Shown piece after piece: positions 25,590 to 35,550 of a stretch of 64,000 nucleotides of DNA. Positions within the stretch are counted from its first letter, which is position 1. Each line of letters begins with the position of its first letter. Source of the DNA: Bacillus mesophilus (lineage in GTDB: Bacteria; Bacillota; Bacilli; Bacillales; SA4). Made by a program: the position numbers and the translations under genes. The notes beneath the pieces are model-generated. The model was not told where the DNA came from. It worked only from the letters and a program-made list of their open reading frames with translations, and ran no database searches. The stretch lies in the NCBI RefSeq assembly GCF_011008845.1, contig NZ_JAAIWM010000008.1, forward strand, positions 81,512-145,511, in the 5' to 3' direction.

Positions 25590-26741
25590 ATGACATACGG
25601 AAACCAAGTACAGTTAAAGGTGTATCAGCAAATTGAGGAAAATATTATTCCAGTAACATATGAAGAGCTTGAGGCGAAGGCAAAGGCTCATTTGAAAAAG
25701 GAGCCATTTTACTATGTGGCAGCATCTGCAGGAGCTGAGGTAACGGCAAGAAATAATAACCGTGCCTTTGACAAGTGGCAAATCGTGCCTAGAATGCTTT
25801 GCGATACTTCTACAAGAGATTTAAGTGTGGAGCTTTATGGTAAAAGGTATAAGTACCCTATCCTTTGTGCTCCTGTTGGAGTACAGTCGATTATACACCC
25901 TGATGGAGAATTAGGCAGTGCTCGTGCGGCTGCAGCAATGGAAGTACCTTTTGTAGCAAGTACTGCTTCCACTTATAGTTTAGAAAAAGTTGCAGAGGAA
26001 AGTCCTAATGGTGAAAAGTGGTTTCAGCTGTATTGGAGTAGTGACCGTGAAATAGCCGTCAGTATGGTAAAAAGAGCAGAGACAGCAGGCTATAGTGCTA
26101 TTGTGATTACACTAGATACACCAATGATGGCTTGGCGCGAAAAAGATATTGAACACAAGTACTTACCATTTTTACAAGGAGAAGGTATTGGTAATTATTT
26201 AGAGGATCCGGTGTTCTGTTCAAGATTAACCACTTCTCCCAAAGAGGATATGACATCTGCAATCATGTTATGGGCAAAGATATTTGGAAATCCTGCTTTA
26301 ACATGGAAGGACTTGAATTATATTAGGATGCAAACTAACTTACCAATTCTCTTAAAAGGAATTTTACACCCTGATGATGCAAGGTTAGCGTTAGAGCATG
26401 GAGTGGATGGTATTATTGTCAGTAACCATGGCGGAAGACAGGTAGATGGTGCTATTACCTCTATTGAAGCCTTGCCAGAAATTTGTGATGTGGTACAAGA
26501 TCAAATTCCAGTCTTACTTGATAGTGGAATTCGAAGAGGAGCTGACATAGTAAAGGCGCTTTCCTTAGGTGCTAAAGCAGTTCTAGTTGGACGACCTTAT
26601 ATGTACGGATTAGCTTTGGCAGGGGAAGAAGGGGTAAAGCAGGTACTTCGAAATTTAATAGCAGATTTTGATCTAACCATGGCGTTATCAGGAAAATCGA
26701 CTATTTCAGAACTAAATAGAGATCTACTCAAAAAGGTTTAA
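25590..26741 (+). CDS. FMN-dependent alpha-hydroxy acid oxidase/dehydrogenase (lactate oxidase-like)
   Basis: 383 residues with the TIM-barrel FMN motifs of the glycolate oxidase / lactate 2-monooxygenase family: FYYVAASAGAEVTARNN at the N-terminus, the flavin lysine in LLKGILHPDDA, the catalytic histidine-arginine set in SNHGGRQVDG, and DSGIRRGADIVKALSLGA near the C-terminus. It oxidises an L-2-hydroxy acid. AAGAAGGGGAGAAG precedes the ATG. A consensus promoter with a cre-like site lies just upstream. Confidence 0.88.
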   Translation: MTYGNQVQLKVYQQIEENIIPVTYEELEAKAKAHLKKEPFYYVAASAGAEVTARNNNRAFDKWQIVPRMLCDTSTRDLSVELYGKRYKYPILCAPVGVQSIIHPDGELGSARAAAAMEVPFVASTASTYSLEKVAEESPNGEKWFQLYWSSDREIAVSMVKRAETAGYSAIVITLDTPMMAWREKDIEHKYLPFLQGEGIGNYLEDPVFCSRLTTSPKEDMTSAIMLWAKIFGNPALTWKDLNYIRMQTNLPILLKGILHPDDARLALEHGVDGIIVSNHGGRQVDGAITSIEALPEICDVVQDQIPVLLDSGIRRGADIVKALSLGAKAVLVGRPYMYGLALAGEEGVKQVLRNLIADFDLTMALSGKSTISELNRDLLKKV

Positions 26742-26774
26742 CAGTGGTGTGTAACTAGAGTCAATCATTCACAT

Positions 26775-26813
26775 AAAGAGGTTCACTTGTCTACTTAGGG
26801 TGAATCTTTTCAT
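26775..26813. terminator. Probable terminator between convergent genes
   Basis: AAAGAGGTTCAC pairs with GTGAATCTTT, leaving a GG bulge, and is followed by TC. Confidence 0.5.
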
Positions 26814-26814
26814 A

Positions 26815-27771
26815 TTAAACTGCCTTTTGGTATGGCTGTTTGATAATGTTTCTCGCAAAGTAATTAGCCACATAGGCTCCGATAGATAAATTAAAAATCA
26901 TGTTTAATATAGGCGCAACTACCCCTAAATCACCAATGAATTGATATGCTAAGATGGCAGCAAGTGCCGAATTACAAAGGCTGACTTGAAAGAGAGCTGC
27001 TCGGCAATCCTCTTCCTTCATTTTTAATTTCCTACAAATAAAATAAGCAGTAATCATCGGAAGTACTACTTGAATTAAAGTTGCAATAACCACGGTTGGC
27101 AAAAGCGATATTTCATTTGAAATGGCGACTTTTCCACTACCTACAATCGTATGGGCAACCAATAAAAGAGCAAGAGATGAACCTGTTTTTGTGACAGTTT
27201 TTGACTGACCAGCTAATCTAGGAGCTAACTTCTGAGTGGCAACTCCAAACAATAATGGGCACAGAACAATCAAAATAAACGATTGCATTAAGCTCCAAAA
27301 AGAAATGTTTACCTCTTGACCTGATAAACTCATCATCGAAAGAGGGGTAATAATAGGACTAATGGCAACATCTAAAAGGGAAGCGGCCACTACAAGGGAG
27401 GCATTCCCGCCAGCTAAAAAAGTAAAGACAGTGGCTGCGGTTGCACTTGGAACAGTACCTGCCAAAATTAAACCTGCAGCAATCTCAGGATGTGTAGTAA
27501 AAAATAACTGTGAGAGTCCAATAGATAATAAAACGGTAAAGATCCATTTCAGGAGGACAAGGATGACAAGCTCCTTCTTCTTATTGCCAATCACCTTCAC
27601 TGAATGAATATGAATAGATAAACCTGTAAAGTAAATCACTGTGCCAAGTAGCAAGCTAGGGACCCATGCAGAGACGACCCAATACAACGGAGAAAAATAA
27701 GTACCAACTGCTACCAATAAAATAAGGACAGGTAGTCTTTTAGATAAAAAGCTTGCTAGGTTGTTGATCAT
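26815..27771 (-). CDS. Bile acid:sodium symporter (BASS) family transporter
   Basis: 318 residues with nine to ten membrane segments. The GLILAGTVPSATAATVFTFLAGGNASL stretch, split here only for description, is the sodium- and substrate-binding crossing region of BASS/SBF proteins; a second stretch CNSALAAILAYQF is also typical. Bacterial members carry pantoate, 2-keto acids or glucosinolate-like anions rather than bile acids. A substrate cannot be assigned. It is monocistronic. Confidence 0.85.
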   Translation of the reverse strand: MINNLASFLSKRLPVLILLVAVGTYFSPLYWVVSAWVPSLLLGTVIYFTGLSIHIHSVKVIGNKKKELVILVLLKWIFTVLLSIGLSQLFFTTHPEIAAGLILAGTVPSATAATVFTFLAGGNASLVVAASLLDVAISPIITPLSMMSLSGQEVNISFWSLMQSFILIVLCPLLFGVATQKLAPRLAGQSKTVTKTGSSLALLLVAHTIVGSGKVAISNEISLLPTVVIATLIQVVLPMITAYFICRKLKMKEEDCRAALFQVSLCNSALAAILAYQFIGDLGVVAPILNMIFNLSIGAYVANYFARNIIKQPYQKAV

Positions 27772-27899
27772 TTATGTCCCTCATCATTTCCTATAGAGTT
27801 ATAACTAGTATTATATAAAATATTCCTTGTGATATGAACATCCTTTCTATAGAATGAAAAATATAATTTCGGAATTCGAAACAAAGGTGTGAATAATTA

Positions 27900-29231
27900 A
27901 TGAGTACTACCAAACAAGATAACCTCACCATGAAGACATTATTATTCTTCTTTATTCCTCTGGGTATCTCAGCAAGTCTAGTAACCCTTTCTCACATCAT
28001 TATCAATAGCACATTAGCTCGAACAGAAAATTCGGAGGTCGTCATTGCTAGTTATGCTATTGCAATTAGCCTTTTTGGGATCACCGAACGCCTTGCCGTT
28101 ATTTTAAGACAAACCTGTACGACATTAGTTCGAGATCAAGAATCTTTCAGGAGGATGTCAATCTTTACGTCTTATATCATCCTTAGCTTACTAGGAGTTT
28201 CTATGCTTATTGCGTATACACCGATTGGGGATTTTGTATTCTCAACTATTTTTGGTGCATCTGATGACATGGTGAAACAAATTAAAGGTATATATCAAGT
28301 GCTTATATTCGTTACGATTTTCTCGGGACTACGTTGTTTAGCACAGGGGATTATTATTTATAATCGCCAAACCAAATGGCTTACAATTGGAATGGTTGTT
28401 CGATTAGCTGCCATGTATGGTCTATCACTCTACTTTATTCAAACAGGACACATCTCTGGTAAGACTGGTGCATTTGTATTTCTAGTTGGAATGATGATAG
28501 AGTGTATGGTTAGTGTGATCGAGGCACGTGCATTAGCTCGGAAAATGCCAACGACTAGTACCACTGATAAGATTCATTCAAAGTCTGAAATCTTCCGGTT
28601 CTATAGCCCTTTAATGCTATCATCAATTATTACTGTTTTAATTGGGCCTATTACCAATATCTTTTTAGGAAAGACCGTGGATATAGCTTTAGCAATTGCA
28701 AGCTTTACGATTGCCTTAAGTATTACTCATTTGTTTTTAAGCTTTTTTTCTTATACACATCAGATTGTGATAAATTTTTATAAGAATCATCGAGATAAGG
28801 TGAAGAGGTTCACGATGATGATCAGCTTAATTCCTTTTATCACGCTTAGTGCATTTTGTTTTACAGATATAGGTAGATACATGATGGAGCAATATATGGG
28901 GGTAACAGGTAGGTTACTAGATGCAAGTCTTGATACACTAAAAGTCTTTCTCATTATGGCGATTGTGTTTCCATTGGTAGACTTTTTTAATGGAGTCCTG
29001 ATGATCCAAAAGCAAACAAAAGTAACGATTATCTCTCAATCTGCAAATCTGATTATGACTACAATTATCCTTACATTAGGAATTACGTTTGCTTCTGGAT
29101 GGAATGGTGTTATTGGAGCATTAGCCGTTTCAATTGGTTTGTTCATTGAACTTATAGTAGTAGTTTTCATAGTAAATAGAACAGCAATTAAAAAGAACAG
29201 AATGAAAATCAATCAATCCCTTGGTTTATAA
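27900..29231 (+). CDS. MATE/MOP-superfamily membrane transporter
   Basis: 443 residues with about twelve membrane segments. The N-terminus (LLFFFIPLGISASLVTLSH) and repeated halves resemble multidrug/oligosaccharide/polysaccharide exporters of the MOP superfamily; Bacillus homologues are often labelled multi antimicrobial extrusion protein. It is unlike the clear NorM-type MATE at 38196. The substrate is unknown. Start ATG 27900 has only a weak ribosome binding site (AAAGGTGTG). Confidence 0.7.
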   Translation: MSTTKQDNLTMKTLLFFFIPLGISASLVTLSHIIINSTLARTENSEVVIASYAIAISLFGITERLAVILRQTCTTLVRDQESFRRMSIFTSYIILSLLGVSMLIAYTPIGDFVFSTIFGASDDMVKQIKGIYQVLIFVTIFSGLRCLAQGIIIYNRQTKWLTIGMVVRLAAMYGLSLYFIQTGHISGKTGAFVFLVGMMIECMVSVIEARALARKMPTTSTTDKIHSKSEIFRFYSPLMLSSIITVLIGPITNIFLGKTVDIALAIASFTIALSITHLFLSFFSYTHQIVINFYKNHRDKVKRFTMMISLIPFITLSAFCFTDIGRYMMEQYMGVTGRLLDASLDTLKVFLIMAIVFPLVDFFNGVLMIQKQTKVTIISQSANLIMTTIILTLGITFASGWNGVIGALAVSIGLFIELIVVVFIVNRTAIKKNRMKINQSLGL

Positions 29232-29383
29232 AACCTTGGGTTTTTTTGTGTCTGAATGTCCAGAAGGTAGCTAAGTTATTCTAAAATTAACCACTGCATA
29301 TATATCTTTGAAGGGATAAAACAATCTATAGAGAAATAATAATAGACTGAAGATTTAAACTTTTGCGAAAGAGGTGTTATAAG

Positions 29384-30196
29384 ATGGAAAATAACAATCA
29401 TATAGTGTTAGAAAAAAGGGAAGATGGGATTGCTGTTTTAACGTTAAATAGACCTGAATCCTTAAATTCTTTTAGCCATAATATGATTTCAAGCTGGTAT
29501 CATGCCTTGCAGGATTTTAAAAGCGATGATGAAATGAAGGTCTTAGTTTTAACAGCTACTGGGAAGGCTTTTTCAGCTGGTGGTGATATTAAAGCGTTAT
29601 CAAAGGGTGAGGGATTTATCGGAGAGCCTGAAGTTGATTTATGGAGTGATGCGGTAAAGAGAAAGTCAGCCCTTTGGGATAATATTCAAAAAATCCCCTT
29701 ATTATTAGAAGAGATTGACAAGCCAGTTATTGCGTGTATAAATGGAGATGCAATTGGAGCTGGACTTGATATGGCTCTAATGTGTGACCTGCGTTTTTGT
29801 GCAGATACAGCAAGACTTGGTGAAGGCTACATCCACTTGGGATTGGTTCCTGGAGATGGCGGGAGCTACTTTCTGCCCAAAATAGTCGGTGAGTCAAAGG
29901 CGTTAGAACTACTCTGGACTGGTAAGAGAGTAAGTGCAAATGACGCAAAACAAATTGGGATGGTAGATTATGTGTATCCAGCGGATGAAGTGTTCGAAAA
30001 GACAGTACAATTTGCTAAAACTTTATGCTCTAAGCCACAGAATGCACTCCGAATGATTAAGAGACTAGTGAAAAATCACGATAAAATTAGCTTAAGAACA
30101 CACCTTGATATGGTTTCTTCTCATATGGCAGTCGTTACTGATACACACGAATATGTAACTCTTCTAGAGGCAATGAAATCAAAGAGTAAAAAATAA
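29384..30196 (+). CDS. Enoyl-CoA hydratase/isomerase family protein
   Basis: ATG 29384 follows AAAGAGGTG; the frame opens 7 codons earlier at TTG. 270 residues with crotonase features: LNRPESLNSFS, the oxyanion loop FSAGGDIKAL and the second oxyanion region CINGDAIGAGLDMAL, then LGEGYIHLGLVPGDGGSYFLP carrying a catalytic-type acidic residue. It leads a four-gene acyl-CoA operon and probably hydrates the enoyl-CoA made by the downstream dehydrogenases. Confidence 0.88.
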   Translation: MENNNHIVLEKREDGIAVLTLNRPESLNSFSHNMISSWYHALQDFKSDDEMKVLVLTATGKAFSAGGDIKALSKGEGFIGEPEVDLWSDAVKRKSALWDNIQKIPLLLEEIDKPVIACINGDAIGAGLDMALMCDLRFCADTARLGEGYIHLGLVPGDGGSYFLPKIVGESKALELLWTGKRVSANDAKQIGMVDYVYPADEVFEKTVQFAKTLCSKPQNALRMIKRLVKNHDKISLRTHLDMVSSHMAVVTDTHEYVTLLEAMKSKSKK

Positions 30197-30232
30197 AGTC
30201 AGAATTTTACGATTAAATTGGAGGAAGAATTT

Positions 30233-31420
30233 ATGAACCAACCTCTAGAGGACATAAAGGTATTAGATTTATCAAGAGTGTATGCTGGCCCTGGAGGCTC
30301 AATGATTCTTGGTGACCTAGGAGCGGACGTTATTAGAGTAGAGTCTCCTTCCGGTACCGATAGCATGAGAGATTGGGTTCCTTTTGTTGAGGGTGAAAGT
30401 ACATATTATATGAGTGCGAATCGAAATAAACGTTCAATTACCTTAAATTTAAAGCATGAAACAGGAAAGCAGCTCTTTAAGAAAATGGTAAAGGATGCAG
30501 ATGTTGTACTTGAAAACTTTAAAACAGGAACCTTACAGCGGATGGGGATTGGATATAAAGATTTAAAGAAGGTAAATCCTATGATCATTATGTGTTCAGT
30601 TACTGGATATGGACAAACTGGTCCTTTTAGTAATGAACCGGGATTCGATCCTGTTATTCAAGCAATAGGTGGCATGATGGACGTGACTGGGTTTCCTGAA
30701 GGTGACCCAACGAGGGTGGGAGTACCAGTAGTCGATATCATGACATCTCAGTATGTAGCCATTAGTATATTGTCTGCAATTAGGTTACGTGATCATACTG
30801 GTAAGGGCCAGCATATCGATCTTTCCTTACTGGATGTTCAACTAAGCTCACTAGCTAATGCAGGAAGTAGTTATCTAAATAAAGGTGCAATTGCCAATAG
30901 AATTGGAAATGGACACAGCTATATTGTTCCATATCAGGTGTTTCAATGTAGTGATCGTCCGTTAATGATTTGTGCTGGAAATGATGGCCTATATAAAAAA
31001 CTATGTTATGCGTTAGACCACCCAGAATGGGCAGAAGATGAAAAGTTTAAGACCAACAACGATAGAATTCAACACCGTGAAGAGCTTACTAATTATATTC
31101 AAGAAGTGATTCTACAAAAAACTGCAGATTATTGGTTTACCTTATTATCAGAAGGGGGTGTTCCTTCGGGTCCGGTCAATAATATTGAACAAGTTTTTGA
31201 ACATGAACAGGTAAAGGCTAGGGAAACGGTAGAGGAAATTAAACACCCTACAGTTGGCACAGTGAAGCTTGTTAAAAGTCCACTTCGATTTTCGGATCTA
31301 AATATCAAAACCGAAAAATACCCACCGTTATTAGGAGAGCATACAGCTGCTTATCTCCAAGAGGAACTGGGATACAGTAGTGATGAAATTGCTAGATTAA
31401 TAGAAGAGGGAGTCATATAG
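30233..31420 (+). CDS. CaiB/BaiF family (class III) CoA transferase
   Basis: ATG 30233 is preceded by TTGGAGGAAG (the frame also opens at that TTG). 395 residues: VLDLSRVYAGPGGSMILGDLGADVIRVE is the N-terminal signature, YYMSANRNKRS the CoA-binding region, and FDPVIQA carries the aspartate that forms the acyl anhydride. It transfers CoA between acids to activate the substrate of the operon. The family includes carnitine, formyl and succinyl-CoA transferases; the acid is unknown. Confidence 0.9.
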   Translation: MNQPLEDIKVLDLSRVYAGPGGSMILGDLGADVIRVESPSGTDSMRDWVPFVEGESTYYMSANRNKRSITLNLKHETGKQLFKKMVKDADVVLENFKTGTLQRMGIGYKDLKKVNPMIIMCSVTGYGQTGPFSNEPGFDPVIQAIGGMMDVTGFPEGDPTRVGVPVVDIMTSQYVAISILSAIRLRDHTGKGQHIDLSLLDVQLSSLANAGSSYLNKGAIANRIGNGHSYIVPYQVFQCSDRPLMICAGNDGLYKKLCYALDHPEWAEDEKFKTNNDRIQHREELTNYIQEVILQKTADYWFTLLSEGGVPSGPVNNIEQVFEHEQVKARETVEEIKHPTVGTVKLVKSPLRFSDLNIKTEKYPPLLGEHTAAYLQEELGYSSDEIARLIEEGVI

Positions 31421-31493
31421 TATCTAGGAAGACGAGAATCTTACTATGTAAAAAAACCAATTTCTAGTTAAATAATAATATAGGAGGTAAGGA

Positions 31494-32645
31494 ATGAAAC
31501 AATTAAAGCTTCCAAGTATAGATTTACCAGAATCGGCTATTACCCTTCAACAAGAAGTACGTGAATTTTTAATTAAGGAAAGAGAACAGGGGAATTTTGA
31601 ACCTAAATGTGACTCTTGGCTAGGTGGATACTCAGCCGAATTTAGCAGGAAAATTGGTGAACAGGGTTGGTTAGGATTGACATGGCCGAAGCAATATGGT
31701 GGTCAGGAACGTACAGCACTAGAACGTTTTGTTGTTACTGAAGAGTTATTAGCTAGTGGCGCCCCTGTTGCAGCACATTGGTTTGCAGACCGCCAAACAG
31801 GCCCTCTTCTTTTGAAATATGGCACTGAAGAACAAAGACAGCGAATTCTTCCAGGTATCGCAAAAGGTGAAATATATTTTGCGATTGGATTAAGTGAGCC
31901 GAATTCTGGTTCAGATCTCGCCTCAGTATCAACTCGTGCCAAAAAGGTAGGAAATCGGTGGTTATTAAACGGAAGTAAAATATGGTCGAGTGGCGCCCAT
32001 CATTGTCATTATATGGTTACACTTTGTCGTACTGAGGCATTGGGTGAAAAAAAGCATGAAGGCTTAAGTCAAATTTTGCTTGATCTACATGCACCTGGTG
32101 TGACGATACGTCCCATTCATTTAATGACGGGTGAACATCACTTTAATGAAGTGATTATGGAAGATGTCGAAGTAACAGAGGATATGATTATTGGTGAGGC
32201 TGGACAAGGCTGGAAACAGAGTTTAGCTGAACTTGCCTATGAACGTAGTGGTCCTGAGCGAATAATGAGTACATATCCTCTACTAGAAGAATTAGTTAAA
32301 CAACTTTCTCATACATCAAGCGACCATGCAAAAGTAGCTGTAGGTAGATTAGTAGCGAGATTATGGACACTTCGCCATATGTCATTAGGAGTAGCGGGAT
32401 TGTTAGAGAAAGGATCCACTCCGGAAGTAGCGGCGGCATTGGTTAAAGATTTGGGTACAGAATATGAGAACGAGGTAATCAAAGTGGCACGTCTGCTAAT
32501 ACCTAGTCAACCATCCGTGTCGGCAGAGACTCCATTTGATGCTTTATTAGCACAGGCTATCTTACACTCTCCAGGTTTTACTTTACGTGGAGGAACGACT
32601 GAGATTTTACGTGGCATTATTGCAAGGGGGTTAGGTGTGCGATGA
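31494..32645 (+). CDS. Acyl-CoA dehydrogenase (large subunit-like)
   Basis: 383 residues with a full ACAD fold: FAIGLSEPNSGSDLAS (flavin/substrate loop), WLLNGSKIWSSGAHHCHY and the C-terminal LRGGTTEILRGIIARGLG that contacts FAD. AGGAGGTAAGG precedes the ATG. It overlaps the next ACAD gene by 4 nt (ATGA). Such tandem pairs in actinobacterial steroid and side-chain degradation form heterotetramers that bind one FAD per heterodimer, and this pair may do the same. Confidence 0.9.
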   Translation: MKQLKLPSIDLPESAITLQQEVREFLIKEREQGNFEPKCDSWLGGYSAEFSRKIGEQGWLGLTWPKQYGGQERTALERFVVTEELLASGAPVAAHWFADRQTGPLLLKYGTEEQRQRILPGIAKGEIYFAIGLSEPNSGSDLASVSTRAKKVGNRWLLNGSKIWSSGAHHCHYMVTLCRTEALGEKKHEGLSQILLDLHAPGVTIRPIHLMTGEHHFNEVIMEDVEVTEDMIIGEAGQGWKQSLAELAYERSGPERIMSTYPLLEELVKQLSHTSSDHAKVAVGRLVARLWTLRHMSLGVAGLLEKGSTPEVAAALVKDLGTEYENEVIKVARLLIPSQPSVSAETPFDALLAQAILHSPGFTLRGGTTEILRGIIARGLGVR

Positions 32646-33712
32646 GTGAAATACGTTCTATGCTTGAAGAAACGGTAGGGAAGTTATTGAAGGATTATTG
32701 TACGAAAGAGTTGATCACCGAAGCAGAAAAAGGAGTATTTCCAAGAGATTTATGGGCTACTCTTACTGAATTAGGAATAACATCTGTAGGAATCGAGGAG
32801 AATCAAGGCGGTGCAGGTGGGGATTTAGGTGACTTTTTGTCACTTATAAAATTGGCGGGATTCTTTGCTACTCCTGTTCCATTAGCAGAACACGTTTTAT
32901 CTAATTGGCTTTTAAGCTCTGCTGGTTTACCTGTATCTAATAAAATTTCCACGTTTTCTCAAGAAATACATAAGGACCCTATTACATTTAATTTGAGTGA
33001 AGAAGGTTGGATACTTACTGGTAGAGCTAGTTTTGTTCCGTGGGGAAGAGATGCAGATAACGTAATTGTTGTAGGAACCACTTCAGATGAAACAATGTTG
33101 CTGGCAAGTGTTCCTTTGATGGATTGCGAGATTAAGCAAAAAAATAGTCTTGCTGGAGAACCTAGGGATGAGGTCACTTTATCAAGTGTTCTGCTACCGA
33201 AGGACAAGACTGTAATGGTAGAGTTAGAGCTTATTGAAAAGCTAACACTTATATCGACGTTAACCAGGGTAATGCTTATGACAGGAGCGATTGAAAGAAT
33301 TTTAGAATTAACGGTAGCTTATTCTAAAGAAAGAATTCAGTTTGGCAGACCCATAAGTAAATTCCAAGCGATTCAACAGCAATTGGCAGTTTTAGCTGGA
33401 GAAGCAACAGCTTCCATGGCGGTAGCTGATTATATGATCAATAATGTCGATACTAAGCTACAAGTAGACGAAGTAGCAATGGCTAAAATTCAATTAGGTG
33501 ATGCAGCCGAAGTAGTTTCACGTATTGCTCATCAAGTTCATGCTGCAATGGGCTTTACAGATGAACATCCGCTTCATCAAAGTACTAGACGCGTATGGGC
33601 ATGGAGAGATGAGTTTGGAAATGAAACGACATGGGCTTTAACCCTAGGTGAGAAGATCTTGGAAACATCATCGAATAGATTATGGCCTTATATCACGAGT
33701 TTAAAAGGATAG
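32642..33712 (+). CDS. Acyl-CoA dehydrogenase (partner subunit-like)
   Basis: 356 residues. ACAD fold with IQFGRPISKFQAIQQQLA and HQVHAAMGFTDEHPLHQ, but the flavin loop is shortened to VPWGRDADNVIVVG and the TGGS-type motif is absent, as in non-catalytic partner subunits of heteromeric ACADs. It starts inside the stop codon of the preceding ACAD and is last in the operon, followed by a terminator at 33719. Substrate unknown. Confidence 0.85.
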   Translation: MSEIRSMLEETVGKLLKDYCTKELITEAEKGVFPRDLWATLTELGITSVGIEENQGGAGGDLGDFLSLIKLAGFFATPVPLAEHVLSNWLLSSAGLPVSNKISTFSQEIHKDPITFNLSEEGWILTGRASFVPWGRDADNVIVVGTTSDETMLLASVPLMDCEIKQKNSLAGEPRDEVTLSSVLLPKDKTVMVELELIEKLTLISTLTRVMLMTGAIERILELTVAYSKERIQFGRPISKFQAIQQQLAVLAGEATASMAVADYMINNVDTKLQVDEVAMAKIQLGDAAEVVSRIAHQVHAAMGFTDEHPLHQSTRRVWAWRDEFGNETTWALTLGEKILETSSNRLWPYITSLKG

Positions 33713-33718
33713 GATAGG

Positions 33719-33748
33719 AATGACCTAAAAATATTTAGGTCATTTCTC
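33719..33748 (+). terminator. Terminator of the acyl-CoA operon
   Basis: 11-bp perfect stem AATGACCTAAA / TTTAGGTCATT, loop AATA, followed by TCTC. Confidence 0.75.
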
Positions 33749-33871
33749 ATATTTAGATTATAGTAGTTATTAAGACTTTGTAAATTTCTACTTCTTACCA
33801 AAAGCGATATAGCCAAGGCTTAGTATTATTTGTATAATTGTTATAATATTAAAAATACAGGGGTATAACTG

Positions 33872-35320
33872 ATGGTCATTACTAGACTACTAGAAAATAA
33901 AACAATTAATTTTAAGTCTCTCTTTAACCTTTTAGAGGATATGGTTTTTGTTATTAAAGTGGAAGCTAATGAAATATACCGTTGTATTGAAGTAAATGAA
34001 GCCTATCTTAAAGGAACTGGTCTACAAAAGGAACAGTTATTGTCTAAAAGTGTTGATGATATTGTATCACCCGAAGACTCTTATAAGATTAAGGAGAGAT
34101 ACAGGGCATCTATTCATTCAAAGAACTCCTTAACCTATGAAGAATCAATGACCCTTAATGGAGTTTATAAAACCTTTGAAACAACCATTTTGCCTGTGTT
34201 TGATGAAAACACACACTGTAGTTTTATTATAGGAATAGCCCGTGATATTAGTAAAAGAAAATACTATCAAGAAGAACAGAATCGGACGAAGGAAAAATTT
34301 CAAAAGGTCATCCATCATCAGCAAGGCCTAATTTTTAGTGTGGAAAAGGTAGATCATGACTATTTCTATACTCTATTTGATGGGCAACTTATTAAGCAGT
34401 TTTATCAGCTTCCTTCACAAGTTGTTGGAAAAAGACCTCAGGATATAATGGAAACAGAAAAAGCTAATGTAATAATTGACCATTACAATCACTGTTGGTA
34501 TCGACAGGAAAAGGTTGTATTTGAAGAAACCGATCAAAACAATCTTATTCTACTAACTGTAATCAATCCCGTAATTGAACAAGGAAAAACAACTAGCATT
34601 ATTGGTTCTACGATAGATATTACTGAGAAAAGAAAAACTGAAGAAGCTTTGGTCAAAACTGAAAAGCTCTCATTATTAGGGGAGCTCTCAGCAGGGATTG
34701 GACATGAAATAAGAAATCCACTGACGACGATAAAAGGCTTTATTAAGATGATGAAAGAAGATCGAATGCATATTAAACCAGAATTTCTGGATGTTATTTC
34801 ATCAGAGGTTGAAAGCATAGATAGAATTGCAGGGGAGCTTATGATGTTAGCTAAGCCTCAGGCACTCCAAACAAATACGTTTAATATTGTGAATCTTCTT
34901 CAGGATGTTTTGTTTTTAATGGAGTCACAGGCATTTACACAAGGGGTAACACTGGAAATTACGACAATTAGCCCAGATATTTATATAAATGGTGACCAGA
35001 ACCAAGTAAAGCAAGTGTTTTTTAATTTGATAAAAAACTCAATCGAATCAATGGAAGTGAATACAAAAGGGAAAGTACAAATTATATGTGATCATACGCA
35101 CTCTGAAGTAGTCATTAAAGTAATTGATGAGGGCTGTGGAATTACAAGTGAGAAGATTAAGAGCATAGGTGAACCGTTTTATACAACAAAGACAAAAGGA
35201 AACGGGTTAGGTTTAATGATTACTCAGAGAATTATAAGAAATCATAATGGGTCATTACATTGTGAAAGTGAGGTAGGAAAAGGAACTACCTTTACCATCA
35301 GCTTTCCTATTATTGAGTAA
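33872..35320 (+). CDS. PAS-domain sensor histidine kinase
   Basis: 482 residues, soluble. Two PAS-like modules occupy about 15-140 and 150-255 (the first ends FIIGIARDISKRK, the second IIGSTIDITEKRK). Then comes HisKA with the phospho-acceptor H278 (GIGHEIRNPL) and an ATPase domain with N-box IKNSIESM, DEGCGI and GNGLGLMIT. No response regulator is adjacent, so it is an orphan kinase of the KinA/KinE sporulation-kinase type. Only a weak RBS (GGGGTATAAC) precedes the ATG. The phosphorelay role is an inference. Confidence 0.88.
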   Translation: MVITRLLENKTINFKSLFNLLEDMVFVIKVEANEIYRCIEVNEAYLKGTGLQKEQLLSKSVDDIVSPEDSYKIKERYRASIHSKNSLTYEESMTLNGVYKTFETTILPVFDENTHCSFIIGIARDISKRKYYQEEQNRTKEKFQKVIHHQQGLIFSVEKVDHDYFYTLFDGQLIKQFYQLPSQVVGKRPQDIMETEKANVIIDHYNHCWYRQEKVVFEETDQNNLILLTVINPVIEQGKTTSIIGSTIDITEKRKTEEALVKTEKLSLLGELSAGIGHEIRNPLTTIKGFIKMMKEDRMHIKPEFLDVISSEVESIDRIAGELMMLAKPQALQTNTFNIVNLLQDVLFLMESQAFTQGVTLEITTISPDIYINGDQNQVKQVFFNLIKNSIESMEVNTKGKVQIICDHTHSEVVIKVIDEGCGITSEKIKSIGEPFYTTKTKGNGLGLMITQRIIRNHNGSLHCESEVGKGTTFTISFPIIE

Positions 35321-35343
35321 TAAATACAATATTAACTACTGTC

Positions 35344-35388
35344 AAGCCAACCTCCTTCTGAGCGATCGAAAAGGGGAGTGGCTTTTTT
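35344..35388 (+). terminator. Terminator of the histidine kinase gene
   Basis: AAGCCAACCTCC...GGGGAGTGGCTT stem with internal mismatch, followed by TTTT. Confidence 0.7.
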
Positions 35389-35550
35389 AAAGAGATATGT
35401 AAGCTTGCTTGATCAAAAGAATACTTTTAGAATTTAGATATCGTAAAAAAATAAATGGTAGCCGTTTTTTTAAGAGGCCCTGAGCACATTCGTTTGAAAG
35501 AGTGTATCTAGCATAGTTAGAAAAAAACCGGAACCAAAAGGAGATTAACC

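Noticed and set aside
29218..29262. Hairpin after the MATE-like gene (CCCTTGGTTT / AAAACCTTGGG with T-run) as a terminator
   Set aside because: The stem has two central T-T mismatches. It may work because of the T-run, but the pairing is too weak to list as a feature.
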